A DNA stretch of 23,922 nt from Fidelibacterota bacterium (GCA_018263365.1 JAANXI010000098.1:1-23922); one strand, 5' to 3'; shown: positions 8,141-16,491, counted from the stretch's first letter. The notes: generated by a model from the sequence alone, not told the origin. Numbers and translations: made by a program.

Positions 8141-8758
8141 ATGAATGGTATTATTGGAAAAAAAGTTGGAATGACCCGCGTTTTTAATGAGAACGGGGAG
8201 AATATCCCTGTGACTGTAATCGAGGCGGGCCCCTGCTATGTCACCCAGGTAAAAACTAAAGAAAATGACGGCTATGAGGCCGTGCAGCTGGGATTCGACG
8301 AGAAGAAAAAGCAGCGGACAAATAAGCCGGAATCCGGACATACAGCAAAGGCCGAAGTTGAGCCAATGAAGGTGTTTAAAGAATTCGACTCCGCCGGCGA
8401 GGAATACGAACTTGGCGCGAAAATTACGGTGAAGATCTTTGCTACAGGCGATATTGTTGATGTAACTGGTACCAGCAAGGGGCGCGGTTTTACCGGAGTT
8501 GTGAAAAAGTATGGTTTTAAGGGCGGGCCGAAGACGCGCGGTCAAAGTGATACCTGGAGGCGACCTGGCTCTATAGGCGCGAGTGCTGATCCCTCTCGTG
8601 TATTTCCAGGAATGCGCATGTCGGGTCAGTCCGGCAACGAGCGGGTGACCGAAAAATCGTTGACCGTGGTTGCGACCGATACCGAAAAGAATTTGCTACT
8701 TGTCAAAGGTTCAGTACCCGGCGCGAATAACGGGTATCTTGTCATCCGGAAAGCATAA
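8141..8758 (+). CDS. rplC: Large-subunit ribosomal protein L3 (uL3)
   Basis: L3 is an early 50S assembly protein that reaches toward the peptidyl-transferase centre. The 205-residue product begins GIIGKKVGMTRVF. It carries the conserved central loop TSKGRGFTGV ... RRPGSIGASADPSRVFPGMRMSGQ and ends NLLLVKGSVPGANNGYLVIRK. Length is normal. It starts 17 nt after rpsJ and is followed by rplD after 11 nt, as in the standard S10 cluster. Confidence 0.97.
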   Translation: MNGIIGKKVGMTRVFNENGENIPVTVIEAGPCYVTQVKTKENDGYEAVQLGFDEKKKQRTNKPESGHTAKAEVEPMKVFKEFDSAGEEYELGAKITVKIFATGDIVDVTGTSKGRGFTGVVKKYGFKGGPKTRGQSDTWRRPGSIGASADPSRVFPGMRMSGQSGNERVTEKSLTVVATDTEKNLLLVKGSVPGANNGYLVIRKA

Positions 8759-8769
8759 ACGAGGTTCCA

Positions 8770-9405
8770 ATGAAGGTCGATTTATATACAGTTGATGGCG
8801 GAAATTCCGGAAACCAGGTGGAACTGCCCGCCAATATTTTTGAAGTGAAACCGAATGACCATCTGATTTATCAGGCGGTTGTAGCGGAGATGGCAAACCG
8901 GCGCATCAGGAGCCACTCCAAGAAGACGCGCAGCGATAAACGCGGAGGCGGTTCGAAACCGTGGCGGCAGAAAGGAACGGGCCGTGCCCGGGCCGGTACT
9001 ATCCGATCGCCCATCTGGGTTGGCGGCGGCATTGCCTTTGCGCCGAAGCCGCACAAATACAAAAAGCGGATGAACCGGAAGGCCAAACAGTCTGCCAGAC
9101 GAAGCGCGCTCACGTATCGCGCCAAAGAAGGAGAGGTCTACGCGATCGAGGATTTACAATTCGAAGCTCCGAATACTTCCAGAGTAGCGACATTACTACA
9201 GGATCTGGGGCTTGCTGACAAAAAGATCGTGATTCTTACAGGAGAGATGGAGCCCAATTTTTATCTCTCTGCCCGCAATCTGCATCGGGTCAATGTTGCG
9301 GAAGCCGCCAACGCATCGACTTACGATATATTGGATTCAGAGGCAGTATTGATTACGAAAAGCGGTTTGGAAAATTTGACGCAAAATTTAGGCGCTGAAA
9401 ACTAA
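8770..9405 (+). CDS. rplD: Large-subunit ribosomal protein L4 (uL4)
   Basis: L4 lines the 50S exit tunnel; in E. coli it also represses its own S10 operon by attenuation. The 211-residue product shows the conserved tunnel loop SKPWRQKGTGRARAGTIRSP followed by WVGGGIAFAPKP, and the C-terminal NLHRVNVAEAANASTYDIL. An E. coli-type S10 leader cannot be recognised before rpsJ, where only 24 nt separate it from tuf, so the E. coli L4 control circuit is probably not present in that form (inference). Confidence 0.97.
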   Translation: MKVDLYTVDGGNSGNQVELPANIFEVKPNDHLIYQAVVAEMANRRIRSHSKKTRSDKRGGGSKPWRQKGTGRARAGTIRSPIWVGGGIAFAPKPHKYKKRMNRKAKQSARRSALTYRAKEGEVYAIEDLQFEAPNTSRVATLLQDLGLADKKIVILTGEMEPNFYLSARNLHRVNVAEAANASTYDILDSEAVLITKSGLENLTQNLGAEN

Positions 9406-9416
9406 AGGACGTTACG

Positions 9417-9743
9417 ATGGCTAAGAAACGAGCAGTTTTAATTCGCCCGATATTCACCGAAAAGATGACCATGCTGGAGGACTCCGAACGGAAGTACGCA
9501 TTTGAGGTGCGGCCGTCGGCCAACAAAATGGAAGTCAAAGATGCGGTGCAGAAAAAATTTGACGTCCAGGTGACAAAGGTTGCCACCATGAATATGCGCG
9601 GCAAGATGAAAACCATGACCGTCCGAAGCGGCGGACATGTGATTCGGACTTTCGGCCAAAGAAATCATTGGAAAAAAGCAATTGTAACACTCGCTGAAGG
9701 ACAGGCGATTGACCTGTATCAGGGCGAGGGTGTTTCTCTCTAA
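9417..9743 (+). CDS. rplW: Large-subunit ribosomal protein L23 (uL23)
   Basis: L23 sits at the tunnel exit and docks trigger factor and SRP. The 108-residue product starts with IRPIFTEKMT and has the family pattern Y-A-F-E-V-R-P-S-A-N-K-M-E-V-K-D-A-V, then a short basic loop and WKKAIVTLAEGQAIDL. Length is near normal for bacteria. It follows rplD by 11 nt and precedes rplB by 29 nt. Confidence 0.96.
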   Translation: MAKKRAVLIRPIFTEKMTMLEDSERKYAFEVRPSANKMEVKDAVQKKFDVQVTKVATMNMRGKMKTMTVRSGGHVIRTFGQRNHWKKAIVTLAEGQAIDLYQGEGVSL

Positions 9744-9772
9744 TTCAAGACTGAGAAATCGAGTTCTATACT

Positions 9773-10609
9773 ATGCCAATTAAAAAAATTAAACCGGCAA
9801 CACCCGGCCAAAGATATAAGACACAGGCGACATTCGAGGAAATAACAAAGCGTGAGCCGGAACCCAGTTTGGTTGAGCCGCTCAAGAAGACGGGCGGGCG
9901 AAACAACAAGGGCCGGATCACTACGCGGAGACGAGGTGGCGGGCACAAACGCCGTTATCGTATCATTGATTTTCACCGGAAGAAATATGACGTGCCGGGG
10001 AAGGTTGCTTCAATCGAATATGATCCGAACCGGTCAGCGCGTATTGCGCTGATCCACTATGCTGATGGTGAAAAGCGATATATTCTTGCACCAGAAGGTC
10101 TCCGGGTGGGTGACGAAGTTATCAGTGGCGATAACGCTCCGCTTCGTCCCGGAAACGCTATGCCGCTGAGACGAATTCCGCAGGGTGCTTTGGTGCACAA
10201 CGTGGAGTTTAAGCCCGGCAAAGGTGGACAGATCGTCCGAAGCGCCGGTACGTCAGCGCAGATTATGGCGAAAGAAGGCAATTATGTGACGCTGAAACTT
10301 CCGTCCGGTGAAACGCGGATGTTCCTGGATTCTTGCTACGCTACGCTTGGTGAAGTAGGTAATAAGGATCATGAGAATGTTACACTCGGCAAAGCCGGTC
10401 GCAGCCGCTGGTTAGGACGCCGTCCGAAAGTGCGTGGTGTCGTGATGAATCCGGTCGATCACCCGATGGGTGGGGGCGAAGGCCGCACATCCGGTGGCGG
10501 TCATCCCCGCAGTCCGTGGGGCTGGCAGACCAAGGGTGAGAAGACCCGGAAACGGAAATTGTCGGACCGGTATATTGTGAAACGTCGACCAAAGAATAAA
10601 AGAAGATAG
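9773..10609 (+). CDS. rplB: Large-subunit ribosomal protein L2 (uL2)
   Basis: L2 binds 23S rRNA near the peptidyl-transferase centre and bridges the subunits. The 278-residue protein shows NNKGRITTRRRGGGHKRRYR near the N-terminus, the central SH3/KOW-like core VASIEYDPNRSARIALI, and the invariant C-terminal PVDHPMGGGEGR with the conserved histidine. The ending SPWGWQTKGEKTR is typical. No internal oddity is seen; length is normal. Confidence 0.98.
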   Translation: MPIKKIKPATPGQRYKTQATFEEITKREPEPSLVEPLKKTGGRNNKGRITTRRRGGGHKRRYRIIDFHRKKYDVPGKVASIEYDPNRSARIALIHYADGEKRYILAPEGLRVGDEVISGDNAPLRPGNAMPLRRIPQGALVHNVEFKPGKGGQIVRSAGTSAQIMAKEGNYVTLKLPSGETRMFLDSCYATLGEVGNKDHENVTLGKAGRSRWLGRRPKVRGVVMNPVDHPMGGGEGRTSGGGHPRSPWGWQTKGEKTRKRKLSDRYIVKRRPKNKRR

Positions 10610-10617
10610 GGTTTATT

Positions 10618-10911
10618 ATGAGTCGTTCGCTTAAAAAAGGACCTTTTATTGATCCCAAGTTGGCTAAAAGGGTTGACGAACTGAACGAAAAGAATAAAAA
10701 GCAGGTAATAAAAACCTGGGCGCGTGCGTCGATTATTGCTCCGGAATTTGTTGGGCACACATTTGCAGTGCATAATGGAAACAAATTCATTCCGGTGTAT
10801 GTAACGGAGAATATGGTCGGCCATAAGCTTGGTGAGTTCTCACCAACCCGCACTTTCCGGGGACACTCCAAAGCCGAGAAGACTGCGAAAGTCAAGAAAG
10901 AAAAGGTGTAA
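10618..10911 (+). CDS. rpsS: Small-subunit ribosomal protein S19 (uS19)
   Basis: S19 lies in the 30S head next to S13 and touches the A-site finger bridge. The 97-residue product has the family signature SRSLKKGPFID and the C-terminal block HNGNKFIPVYVTENMVGHKLGEF followed by FSPTRTFRGH. It follows rplB by 8 nt and precedes rplV by 6 nt. Sampled GC is about 42% (10741-10800), which makes it a good compositional contrast to tuf. Confidence 0.97.
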   Translation: MSRSLKKGPFIDPKLAKRVDELNEKNKKQVIKTWARASIIAPEFVGHTFAVHNGNKFIPVYVTENMVGHKLGEFSPTRTFRGHSKAEKTAKVKKEKV

Positions 10912-10917
10912 CGGTCT

Positions 10918-11277
10918 ATGGAAGCGACAGCAAAAGCACGGTATGTAAAGCAGTCGGCGCGCAAACTGCGCCAGGTAGTGGATTTGGTGCGTGGGAAACC
11001 TGTGAATCAGGCGTTGAATACTCTGCACTTTACCCCGAAAAAAGCGGCAACCACCGTGGAAAAAACGGTGATGTCTGCCGTGTCAAATTTTATGAATACA
11101 GATGAAGGTACGGCTGTGGATCCTGATGAATTGGTTATCAGCGAGATTTATGTAGATGAAGGACCCACAGCCAAACGATATCGTCCTCGTGCAATGGGAC
11201 GTGCAACAGTCGTTCGGAAGCGCAGCAGCCATCTGACGGTGGTCGTTTCCGACGGTAACGAATCAACAATTCAATAG
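10918..11277 (+). CDS. rplV: Large-subunit ribosomal protein L22 (uL22)
   Basis: L22 forms part of the exit-tunnel constriction with L4. The 119-residue product begins ATAKARYVKQSARKLRQVVDLVRGK, has the tunnel hairpin region around DEGPTAKRYRPRAMGRA, and ends with the strand SSHLTVVVSD. Length is normal. The ATG overlaps no other gene and stands 6 nt after the rpsS stop. Confidence 0.97.
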   Translation: MEATAKARYVKQSARKLRQVVDLVRGKPVNQALNTLHFTPKKAATTVEKTVMSAVSNFMNTDEGTAVDPDELVISEIYVDEGPTAKRYRPRAMGRATVVRKRSSHLTVVVSDGNESTIQ

Positions 11278-11292
11278 TACAAGGGAGGCTCA

Positions 11293-11916
11293 TTGGGTCA
11301 AAAAACACATCCAATCGGATTTCGCCTGGGCGTCATTCGCAGCTGGAAGTCCAACTGGTTTGACGAAAAGAATTTTGCGGAGAGTTTAGATCAGGATATT
11401 ACGCTCCGGAAGTACATCCGAAAGCGCTTGCCGACTGCCGGCATATCGCGAATCGAGATCAACCGAACTTCCAAAAAGATCACCATCACGATCCACACAT
11501 CACGCCCGGGAATCGTCATTGGGAAGGGCGGCAGTGAAGTGGATCAGCTGCGCGAAGAGGTGAAGACACTGACGGATACCGAGGTCCAGATTAATGTGAA
11601 CGAAGTGAAGCGTCCTGAGCTTGATGCGTATCTTGTTGCGGATAACATTGCACAGCAAATTGAACGGAAAATCTCCTTTCGCCGTGTGATTAAAAAAGCA
11701 ATCCAGTCCACCATGCGGATGGGAGCCGAAGGCATCAGAATCCGTGCAGCCGGACGGCTCGGCGGTTCTGAAATGGCCCGAACGGAAAATTATCACGAAG
11801 GCCGGGTCCCGCTGCATACGCTCCGTGCCGATATCGATTTCGCGACAATTACCGCGAAAACGACCTACGGCACGATTGGCATCAAGGTGTGGATTTGTAA
11901 CGGCGAAGTTGTCTGA
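11293..11916 (+). CDS. rpsC: Small-subunit ribosomal protein S3 (uS3)
   Basis: S3 forms part of the mRNA entry channel and helicase of the 30S subunit. The 207-residue product begins GQKTHPIGFRLG, has a type II KH domain with the GKGG-type loop (RPGIVIGKGGSEVDQLR), and the C-terminal GRLGGSEMARTE ... GVKVWI-like end (IGIKVWICNGEVV). The start is TTG with GGGAGG at 11283-11288; the invariant Gly-Gln second and third residues confirm it. It lacks a long C-terminal tail. Confidence 0.97.
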   Translation: MGQKTHPIGFRLGVIRSWKSNWFDEKNFAESLDQDITLRKYIRKRLPTAGISRIEINRTSKKITITIHTSRPGIVIGKGGSEVDQLREEVKTLTDTEVQINVNEVKRPELDAYLVADNIAQQIERKISFRRVIKKAIQSTMRMGAEGIRIRAAGRLGGSEMARTENYHEGRVPLHTLRADIDFATITAKTTYGTIGIKVWICNGEVV

Positions 11917-11934
11917 TAGAGGGAGTAGGATATT

Positions 11935-12354
11935 ATGTTAATGCCAAAAAAACAGAAACACCGGAAACATCACCGGGGACGGCGTAAAGGCAATGCCAAC
12001 CGGGGGAACGAAGTCAGTTTCGGAACCTACGGGTTAAAAGCAACCGAAGCCGGCTGGATTACCGGTCGACAGATCGAAAGCGCTCGTGTGGCTATTACAC
12101 GCCACGTCCGGAAGCACGGAAAATTGTGGATTCGTATTTTTCCTGATAAGCCGGTAACACAGAAGCCAGCCGAAACACGGATGGGAAAAGGAAAAGGCGC
12201 TCCGGAATATTACGTGGCTGTTGTCAAACCCGGTCGCGTGATGTTTGAAGTGGAGGGCGTGGACGAGGATGTGGCTGCCGACGCAATGCGACAGGCAAGT
12301 CATAAGCTGCCCATCAAAACGAAATTTGTAACCCGTCGGGAGATCGGAGGTTAA
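11935..12354 (+). CDS. rplP: Large-subunit ribosomal protein L16 (uL16)
   Basis: L16 organises the A-site tRNA pocket of the 50S subunit. The 139-residue product opens LMPKKQKHRKHHRGRRKG, has ITRHVRKHGKLWIRIFPDKP and the MGKGKGAPEYYVAVVKPGR block typical of the family. The ATG at 11935 has GGGAG and TAGGA upstream; a second ATG two codons later is also possible. rpmC begins 2 nt after the stop. Confidence 0.97.
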   Translation: MLMPKKQKHRKHHRGRRKGNANRGNEVSFGTYGLKATEAGWITGRQIESARVAITRHVRKHGKLWIRIFPDKPVTQKPAETRMGKGKGAPEYYVAVVKPGRVMFEVEGVDEDVAADAMRQASHKLPIKTKFVTRREIGG

Positions 12355-12355
12355 G

Positions 12356-12580
12356 ATGAAGCGCGACGAACTACGAAATCAGTCGACGGAAGAGTTGGAA
12401 ATACGACTCGAAGAAGACCGGGAAGAATTGGAAAATCTCCGTTTCCAGCAGACGTTGCAGCAGGTGGAAAATCCGCTGCGGATCAGACATCTCAAACGTG
12501 AGATCGCACAGATATTAACGGTGCTACGTGAGCAGGAATTAGGGATTCGAAATACTGAAGAACAAGGGAAAGGTGCTTAA
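12356..12580 (+). CDS. rpmC: Large-subunit ribosomal protein L29 (uL29)
   Basis: L29 is a small helical-hairpin protein near the tunnel exit, next to L23. The 74-residue product has the family pattern MKRDELRNQSTEELEIRLEE in its first helix, with L-R-F-Q-Q-T at the turn and NPLRIRHLKREIAQILTVLRE in the second. The last base of its TAA stop is the first base of the rpsQ ATG (12580), which suggests translational coupling. Confidence 0.95.
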   Translation: MKRDELRNQSTEELEIRLEEDREELENLRFQQTLQQVENPLRIRHLKREIAQILTVLREQELGIRNTEEQGKGA

Positions 12581-12843
12581 TGAGCGGTCGAGGAAATACG
12601 AAGACGAAGGTCGGTACCGTCGTAAGCAACAAGATGGACAAAAGTATTATGGTGCGGGTTGACCGGAAGGTGAAGCATCCGTTGTACAAAAAATATATTA
12701 CTCGTTCATCCAAATTTGTTGCTCATGACGAACGCAACAAATGTCAGCACGGGGATAAAGTGAAAATTGTTGAAACCCGTCCGATAAGTCGCCGCAAACG
12801 CTGGAGGCTGGTCGAAATTCTTGAAAAGGCAGAACAGGTCTAA
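12580..12843 (+). CDS. rpsQ: Small-subunit ribosomal protein S17 (uS17)
   Basis: S17 is an OB-fold primary 16S-binding protein. The 87-residue product has KVGTVVSNKMDKSIMVRVDRKVKHPLYKKY split over the first strands. The conserved H-D-E and C-x-H-G-D-K-V block (HDERNKCQHGDKVKI) and ETRPISRRKRWRLVEI follow. It begins inside the rpmC stop codon (TAATG). It closes the classic S10 cluster; rplN follows after 31 nt with no terminator between them. Confidence 0.97.
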   Translation: MSGRGNTKTKVGTVVSNKMDKSIMVRVDRKVKHPLYKKYITRSSKFVAHDERNKCQHGDKVKIVETRPISRRKRWRLVEILEKAEQV

Positions 12844-12874
12844 CCGGGATTATACGAAGGAGACGAGGGACTAG

Positions 12875-13243
12875 ATGATTCAGGTACAAAGTCGGTTAAA
12901 CGTAGCAGATAATACCGGGGCCCAAAAGGTACAGTGCATTAAAGTAATGGGCGGAACCGGCCGCAGATACGCCAGTGTCGGCGACATCGTTATGGTGTCT
13001 GTCAAGAATGCCATACCGGGCGGAGAGATTAAAAAAGGTGATGTCTCAAAAGCCGTGATTGTTCGGACCAAAAAAGAACGCCGTCGGAAAGACGGATCAT
13101 ATATCCGCTTTGATGAGAACGCGGCAGTGCTGATTGGCGAGAATATGGAACCTGCCGGAACGCGTATTTTCGGGCCTGTGGCCCGCGAACTCCGGGAACG
13201 GCAGTATATGCGAATTATTTCGATGGCTCCGGAAGTATTATAA
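12875..13243 (+). CDS. rplN: Large-subunit ribosomal protein L14 (uL14)
   Basis: L14 lies at the subunit interface and contacts GTPase factors. At 122 residues it is exactly the standard length. It begins MIQVQSRLNVADNTGAQKV and has GDIVMVSVKNAIPGG, the basic loop KKGDVSKAVIVRTKKERRR, and the C-terminal FGPVARELRERQYMRIISMAPEVL (shown here in part). It opens the spc cluster without a visible promoter of its own. Confidence 0.97.
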   Translation: MIQVQSRLNVADNTGAQKVQCIKVMGGTGRRYASVGDIVMVSVKNAIPGGEIKKGDVSKAVIVRTKKERRRKDGSYIRFDENAAVLIGENMEPAGTRIFGPVARELRERQYMRIISMAPEVL

Positions 13244-13262
13244 CACGAGGATTAAGTGAGAT

Positions 13263-13571
13263 ATGCGTATTAAAAAAGGTGATCAGGTAAAAATAATCGC
13301 TGGGAATGACAAAGGGAAAAAAGGGAAAGTACTGAAGGTATTCCCGAAGAATAACCGGGTGATTGTTGAGGGAATTAATTTTATTAAACGGCATACCCGC
13401 CCGTCCCAGAATAATCCGCAGGGTGGAATCGTCGAAAAAGAAGCCCCGATTCATGCGTCCAATGTGCAGCTCCTGCATAATGGCGAGCCGACCCGGATTG
13501 GGCATGATTATCTCGAAGACGGGACAAAAGTGCGGATTGCAAAAAAAACTGGTGAAGTGATAGACTCCTAA
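13263..13571 (+). CDS. rplX: Large-subunit ribosomal protein L24 (uL24)
   Basis: L24 initiates 50S assembly. The 102-residue product is built around an N-terminal KOW motif (IKKGDQVKIIAGNDKGKKGKV) and the following V-I-V-E-G-I-N-F-I-K-R-H-T-R-P strand. The QGGIVEKEAPIHASNV block is typical of bacteria. The ATG at 13263 is 19 nt after rplN. Length is normal. Confidence 0.96.
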   Translation: MRIKKGDQVKIIAGNDKGKKGKVLKVFPKNNRVIVEGINFIKRHTRPSQNNPQGGIVEKEAPIHASNVQLLHNGEPTRIGHDYLEDGTKVRIAKKTGEVIDS

Positions 13572-13590
13572 ACAAGGTATTTTTGTTATT

Positions 13591-14160
13591 ATGACTGAAA
13601 ATTACGTTCCAAGATTATTAAAACAGTACCGGGAAAAAGTTCGGCCAAATTTGCAGGAAACGTTCGGGTACGAAAATATTATGGAAGTACCGCATCTGAA
13701 GAAGGTCTCCATTAATATGGGGCTTGGCGAAGCAATAGACGAGCCGCAATTGCTGGAAAAAGGTGTCAACGAACTGACCACTATTGCCGGACAAAAAGCG
13801 GTAGTGACCAGAGCGAAAAAATCTATTTCGAACTTTAATATTCGGGAAGGTTTGCCCATCGGGGCCCGGGTCACGTTGCGCGGCGCCAGAATGTACGAAT
13901 TTCTGGATAAGTTCATTTCAATTGCACTGCCCCGTGTGCGTGATTTTAGCGGGGTGTCTGACAAGTCGTTTGACGGGTCCGGCAATTATTCTATTGGCGT
14001 AAAAGAGCAGATCATCTTCCCGGAAATCGATTATGATAGTGTGGAACGGATTCGCGGAATGGATGTGACCTTTGTGACGACGGCCGAAAGTGACGAAGAG
14101 GCGTATGAATTGCTCAAGTTGCTTGGTATGCCTTTCCGGAAAGCACTTGAAGCGGCATAA
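13591..14160 (+). CDS. rplE: Large-subunit ribosomal protein L5 (uL5)
   Basis: L5 binds 5S rRNA and contacts the P-site tRNA T-loop. The 189-residue product has the early block VPHLKKVSINMGLGEA, the TRAKKSISNFNIREGLPIG region, and VTLRGARMYEFLDKF. The glycine-rich DFSGVSDKSFDGSGNYSIGVKEQ block and an FPEIDYD motif follow. Length is normal. The Shine-Dalgarno before the ATG is weak (AAGG at about 13574-13577). Confidence 0.97.
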   Translation: MTENYVPRLLKQYREKVRPNLQETFGYENIMEVPHLKKVSINMGLGEAIDEPQLLEKGVNELTTIAGQKAVVTRAKKSISNFNIREGLPIGARVTLRGARMYEFLDKFISIALPRVRDFSGVSDKSFDGSGNYSIGVKEQIIFPEIDYDSVERIRGMDVTFVTTAESDEEAYELLKLLGMPFRKALEAA

Positions 14161-14190
14161 TGGCAATACAAAGGTAATAGAGGATTTATT

Positions 14191-14376
14191 ATGGCTAAAA
14201 AATCAATGATTGAAAAAGCAAATCGCGAACCAAAATACAGCACGCGGAAAAATAACCGGTGTAATAACTGTGGACGTCCTCGTGGCTATATGCGGAAATT
14301 CGGACTGTGTCGTCTGTGCTTCCGCGAGATGGCCCTCAAAGGGGAAATTCCCGGTGTAACTAAAGCTAGCTGGTAG
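14191..14376 (+). CDS. rpsN: Small-subunit ribosomal protein S14, zinc-binding type (uS14)
   Basis: S14 is a 30S head protein. At 61 residues with four cysteines (C24-x2-C27 and C40-x2-C43) this is the short zinc-ribbon (type Z, C+) form, not the longer zinc-free form. The end GEIPGVTKASW is standard. It sits between rplE and rpsH as in other bacteria with the short form. Together with the zinc forms of S4 and L36 in this window it suggests a zinc-dependent ribosome set. Confidence 0.97.
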   Translation: MAKKSMIEKANREPKYSTRKNNRCNNCGRPRGYMRKFGLCRLCFREMALKGEIPGVTKASW

Positions 14377-14389
14377 AGGATAGAATTTT

Positions 14390-14788
14390 ATGAGCATGAG
14401 TGATCCTATCGCAGATTACTTAACACAGATTCGCAACGGAACGATGGCTAAACATCGCTGGGTGGATATCCCCGCGTCGAACATGAAAAAGCGCCTGACG
14501 CTGTTGCTGAAGAAAGAGCATTTTATCAAAGATTTTTACGTTATCGAAGATAACAAGCAGGACGTTATCCGCGTATTTTTGAAATACGGTAACGATGGGG
14601 AAGGCGTAATCAAGGGACTGAAGCGTGTGAGCTCTCCCGGGCGCCGGAACTATGTCAATGTAGATGAAATTCCAAAGGTGCGTAACGGACTTGGTACCGC
14701 CGTACTGACCACATCCAAAGGGCTGATGACTGACAAACAGGCCCGGGTGATGGGTGTCGGTGGCGAAGTACTCTGTTACGTCTGGTAG
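14390..14788 (+). CDS. rpsH: Small-subunit ribosomal protein S8 (uS8)
   Basis: S8 is a primary 16S-binding protein; in E. coli it represses the spc operon. The 132-residue product begins SMSDPIADYLTQIRN, has the middle block RVSSPGRRNYV and the C-terminal signature LTTSKGLMTDKQAR followed by GGEVLCYVW. The ATG at 14390 has GAGGA at 14376-14380; a Met two codons later is a weaker choice. No S8 target structure was identified in the rplE region by eye. Confidence 0.97.
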   Translation: MSMSDPIADYLTQIRNGTMAKHRWVDIPASNMKKRLTLLLKKEHFIKDFYVIEDNKQDVIRVFLKYGNDGEGVIKGLKRVSSPGRRNYVNVDEIPKVRNGLGTAVLTTSKGLMTDKQARVMGVGGEVLCYVW

Positions 14789-14802
14789 AGGGGAGTGAAC
14801 TG

Positions 14803-15351
14803 GTGTCTAGAATTGGTAATAATCCCGTTGAAGTTCCGGAGAAAGTTGAAGTGAAGTTCAGCGACTCCGTCTTTACCGCAAAAGGCCCGCTTGGCGAGCT
14901 GGGCTTTGAGATACATGCGGATATGGATGTTGAGATCGGGGACGATGCTGTGGTTGTAAAGCGCCCGTCGGATACGAAATTACATCGTTCGTTGCACGGT
15001 ATGACGCGGGCAATTATACAAAACACTATTGAGGGCGTAACCAAAGGATTCGATAAGGCGCTGGAAATTCAGGGAGTGGGGTATACGGTGCAGAAGAAGA
15101 CGGATCAGAAAATTATTCTGAACCTGGGATTATCCCATCCGATCATTTTTGAGGCCCCAGAAGAGATTACCCTGGATGTCCCGGATAACGCCCACATCAC
15201 GGTCAAGGGTGTGAATAAACAACTAGTCGGACAAGTCGCCGCAAAGATCCGGTCCTTCAGGCCGCCGGAGCCGTACAAAGGGAAAGGAATCCGGTACAGT
15301 GGTGAATATGTCCGCAGAAAAGCTGGGAAAGCCGTAGCGGCAGCAAAATAA
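14803..15351 (+). CDS. rplF: Large-subunit ribosomal protein L6 (uL6)
   Basis: L6 lies near the sarcin-ricin loop and factor-binding site. The 182-residue product begins SRIGNNPVEVPEKVEV, shows the two tandem L6 domains, and has the C-terminal signature PPEPYKGKGIRYSGE-Y-V-R-R-K-A-G-K. The start is GTG (14803); the S-R-I-G second-residue context fits the family exactly. A GAGGGGAGTG tract lies just upstream. Confidence 0.97.
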   Translation: MSRIGNNPVEVPEKVEVKFSDSVFTAKGPLGELGFEIHADMDVEIGDDAVVVKRPSDTKLHRSLHGMTRAIIQNTIEGVTKGFDKALEIQGVGYTVQKKTDQKIILNLGLSHPIIFEAPEEITLDVPDNAHITVKGVNKQLVGQVAAKIRSFRPPEPYKGKGIRYSGEYVRRKAGKAVAAAK

Positions 15352-15377
15352 TTGAGAGCATGACGGAGTAATACTGA

Positions 15378-15740
15378 ATGATGAAAAAACCATCTGCACG
15401 ATCACGAAAAAAGAAACATGTGCGGAAAACCATTTTCGGGGCGCCGGACAGGCCGCGGCTCACCGTTTTCCGCAGTAATTCCAATATCTATGCGCAGATC
15501 ATCGACGATCTCCACGGAGAAACGCTTGTCAGTTCTTCTTCATTGGACAACGACATCCAGGAAGAGGTTGAAAAAGCAGAGAATAAAACCGATCTTAGTG
15601 GAATTGTGGGGAAACGAATTGCCGAAAAGGCCAAGGAAGCCGGTGTTGAAAAGGTCGTATTTGACCGGAATGGGTATAAATATCACGGCCGCGTTAAGGT
15701 GCTGGCAGAGTCTGTGCGTGAAGGTGGTCTCGAATTTTAA
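15378..15740 (+). CDS. rplR: Large-subunit ribosomal protein L18 (uL18)
   Basis: L18 binds 5S rRNA with L5. The 120-residue product has a basic N-terminus, then RKTIFGAPDRPRLTVFRSNS, Y-A-Q-I-I-D-D, the GKRIAEKAKEAGVEKVVFDR helix-strand unit, and the ending YHGRVKVLAESVREGGLEF (seen here in part). Length and order in the spc cluster are normal. The first ATG of an ATGATG pair is chosen. Confidence 0.96.
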   Translation: MMKKPSARSRKKKHVRKTIFGAPDRPRLTVFRSNSNIYAQIIDDLHGETLVSSSSLDNDIQEEVEKAENKTDLSGIVGKRIAEKAKEAGVEKVVFDRNGYKYHGRVKVLAESVREGGLEF

Positions 15741-15765
15741 CTGAATGTAGCTGAGGGAGTCGATA

Positions 15766-16278
15766 TTGGCTAAAAAACATATAAACCCGACGCAGTTGGA
15801 TCTGCAGGACGAAAAAGTCGTCAAGATCAACCGCGTGTCCAAAGTGGTGACCGGTGGACGGAATTTTTCGTTCAACGCTATTGTAGTAGTCGGTGATGGC
15901 AACGGACACGTCGGAGTTGGGTTGGGAAAAGCAAACGGCGTGGTGGAAGCGATCACCAAGGGCCGCGAAAAAGCGAAAAAGAATCTATTTAAAGTCCCGG
16001 TGATCAACGGAACTATTCCGCACCCGATCGTGGGTAATTTCGGCGCCGGCCGGGTGATGCTGAAACCAGCGTCGCCAGGGACAGGTATTATTGCGGGCGG
16101 ACCGGTGCGGGCCGTGATGGAACAGGCCGGAATCCATGATATCCTGACCAAATCCATCGGGACATCGAATCCGCATAACATGATTAAGGCGACTCTCGAA
16201 GGACTCAAGAATTTGCGAGATGCCTATACCGTGGCAGAGCAGCGTGGAATCACAGTCGAGGAATTGTTTAATCCGTAA
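15766..16278 (+). CDS. rpsE: Small-subunit ribosomal protein S5 (uS5)
   Basis: S5 lines the mRNA entry channel with S3 and S4 and affects accuracy. The 170-residue product shows the N-terminal VVTGGRNFSFNAIVVVGDGNG block followed by G-H-V-G-V-G-L-G-K-A, the middle IPHPIVGNFGAGRVMLKPA, and the C-terminal SPGTGIIAGGPVRAVMEQAG with DILTKSIGTSNPHN. The start is TTG with GGGAG at 15754-15758; no in-frame ATG is available near the conserved start. Confidence 0.97.
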   Translation: MAKKHINPTQLDLQDEKVVKINRVSKVVTGGRNFSFNAIVVVGDGNGHVGVGLGKANGVVEAITKGREKAKKNLFKVPVINGTIPHPIVGNFGAGRVMLKPASPGTGIIAGGPVRAVMEQAGIHDILTKSIGTSNPHNMIKATLEGLKNLRDAYTVAEQRGITVEELFNP

Positions 16279-16296
16279 ACACGAATGGTGCAGGGT

Positions 16297-16485
16297 ATGG
16301 CGAAGAAAAAGCAATTAAAAATTACGCAGAGAAAAAGCGTGGTCGGAGTGGATAAAAAGCAAAAAGCCACAGTCCGCGCTTTAGGATTACGACGCAATTA
16401 CAGAACAGTCCTCCAGAATGATACACTGGCAATTCGCGGCATGATTGCCAAGGTGCAACATCTGGTGGATGTAGAAGAGGTCTGA
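16297..16485 (+). CDS. rpmD: Large-subunit ribosomal protein L30 (uL30)
   Basis: L30 is a small 50S protein. The product is 62 residues from the ATG at 16297, with the pattern LKITQRKSVVGVDKKQKATV-R-A-L-G-L-R-R-N and the ending AIRGMIAKVQHLVDVEE. I chose 16297 because the MAKK start matches the family and GGTG at 16287-16290 can serve as a Shine-Dalgarno; the ATG at 16285 would add four residues and has none. The gene sits between rpsE and rplO as usual. Confidence 0.93.
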   Translation: MAKKKQLKITQRKSVVGVDKKQKATVRALGLRRNYRTVLQNDTLAIRGMIAKVQHLVDVEEV

Positions 16486-16491
16486 TAGATT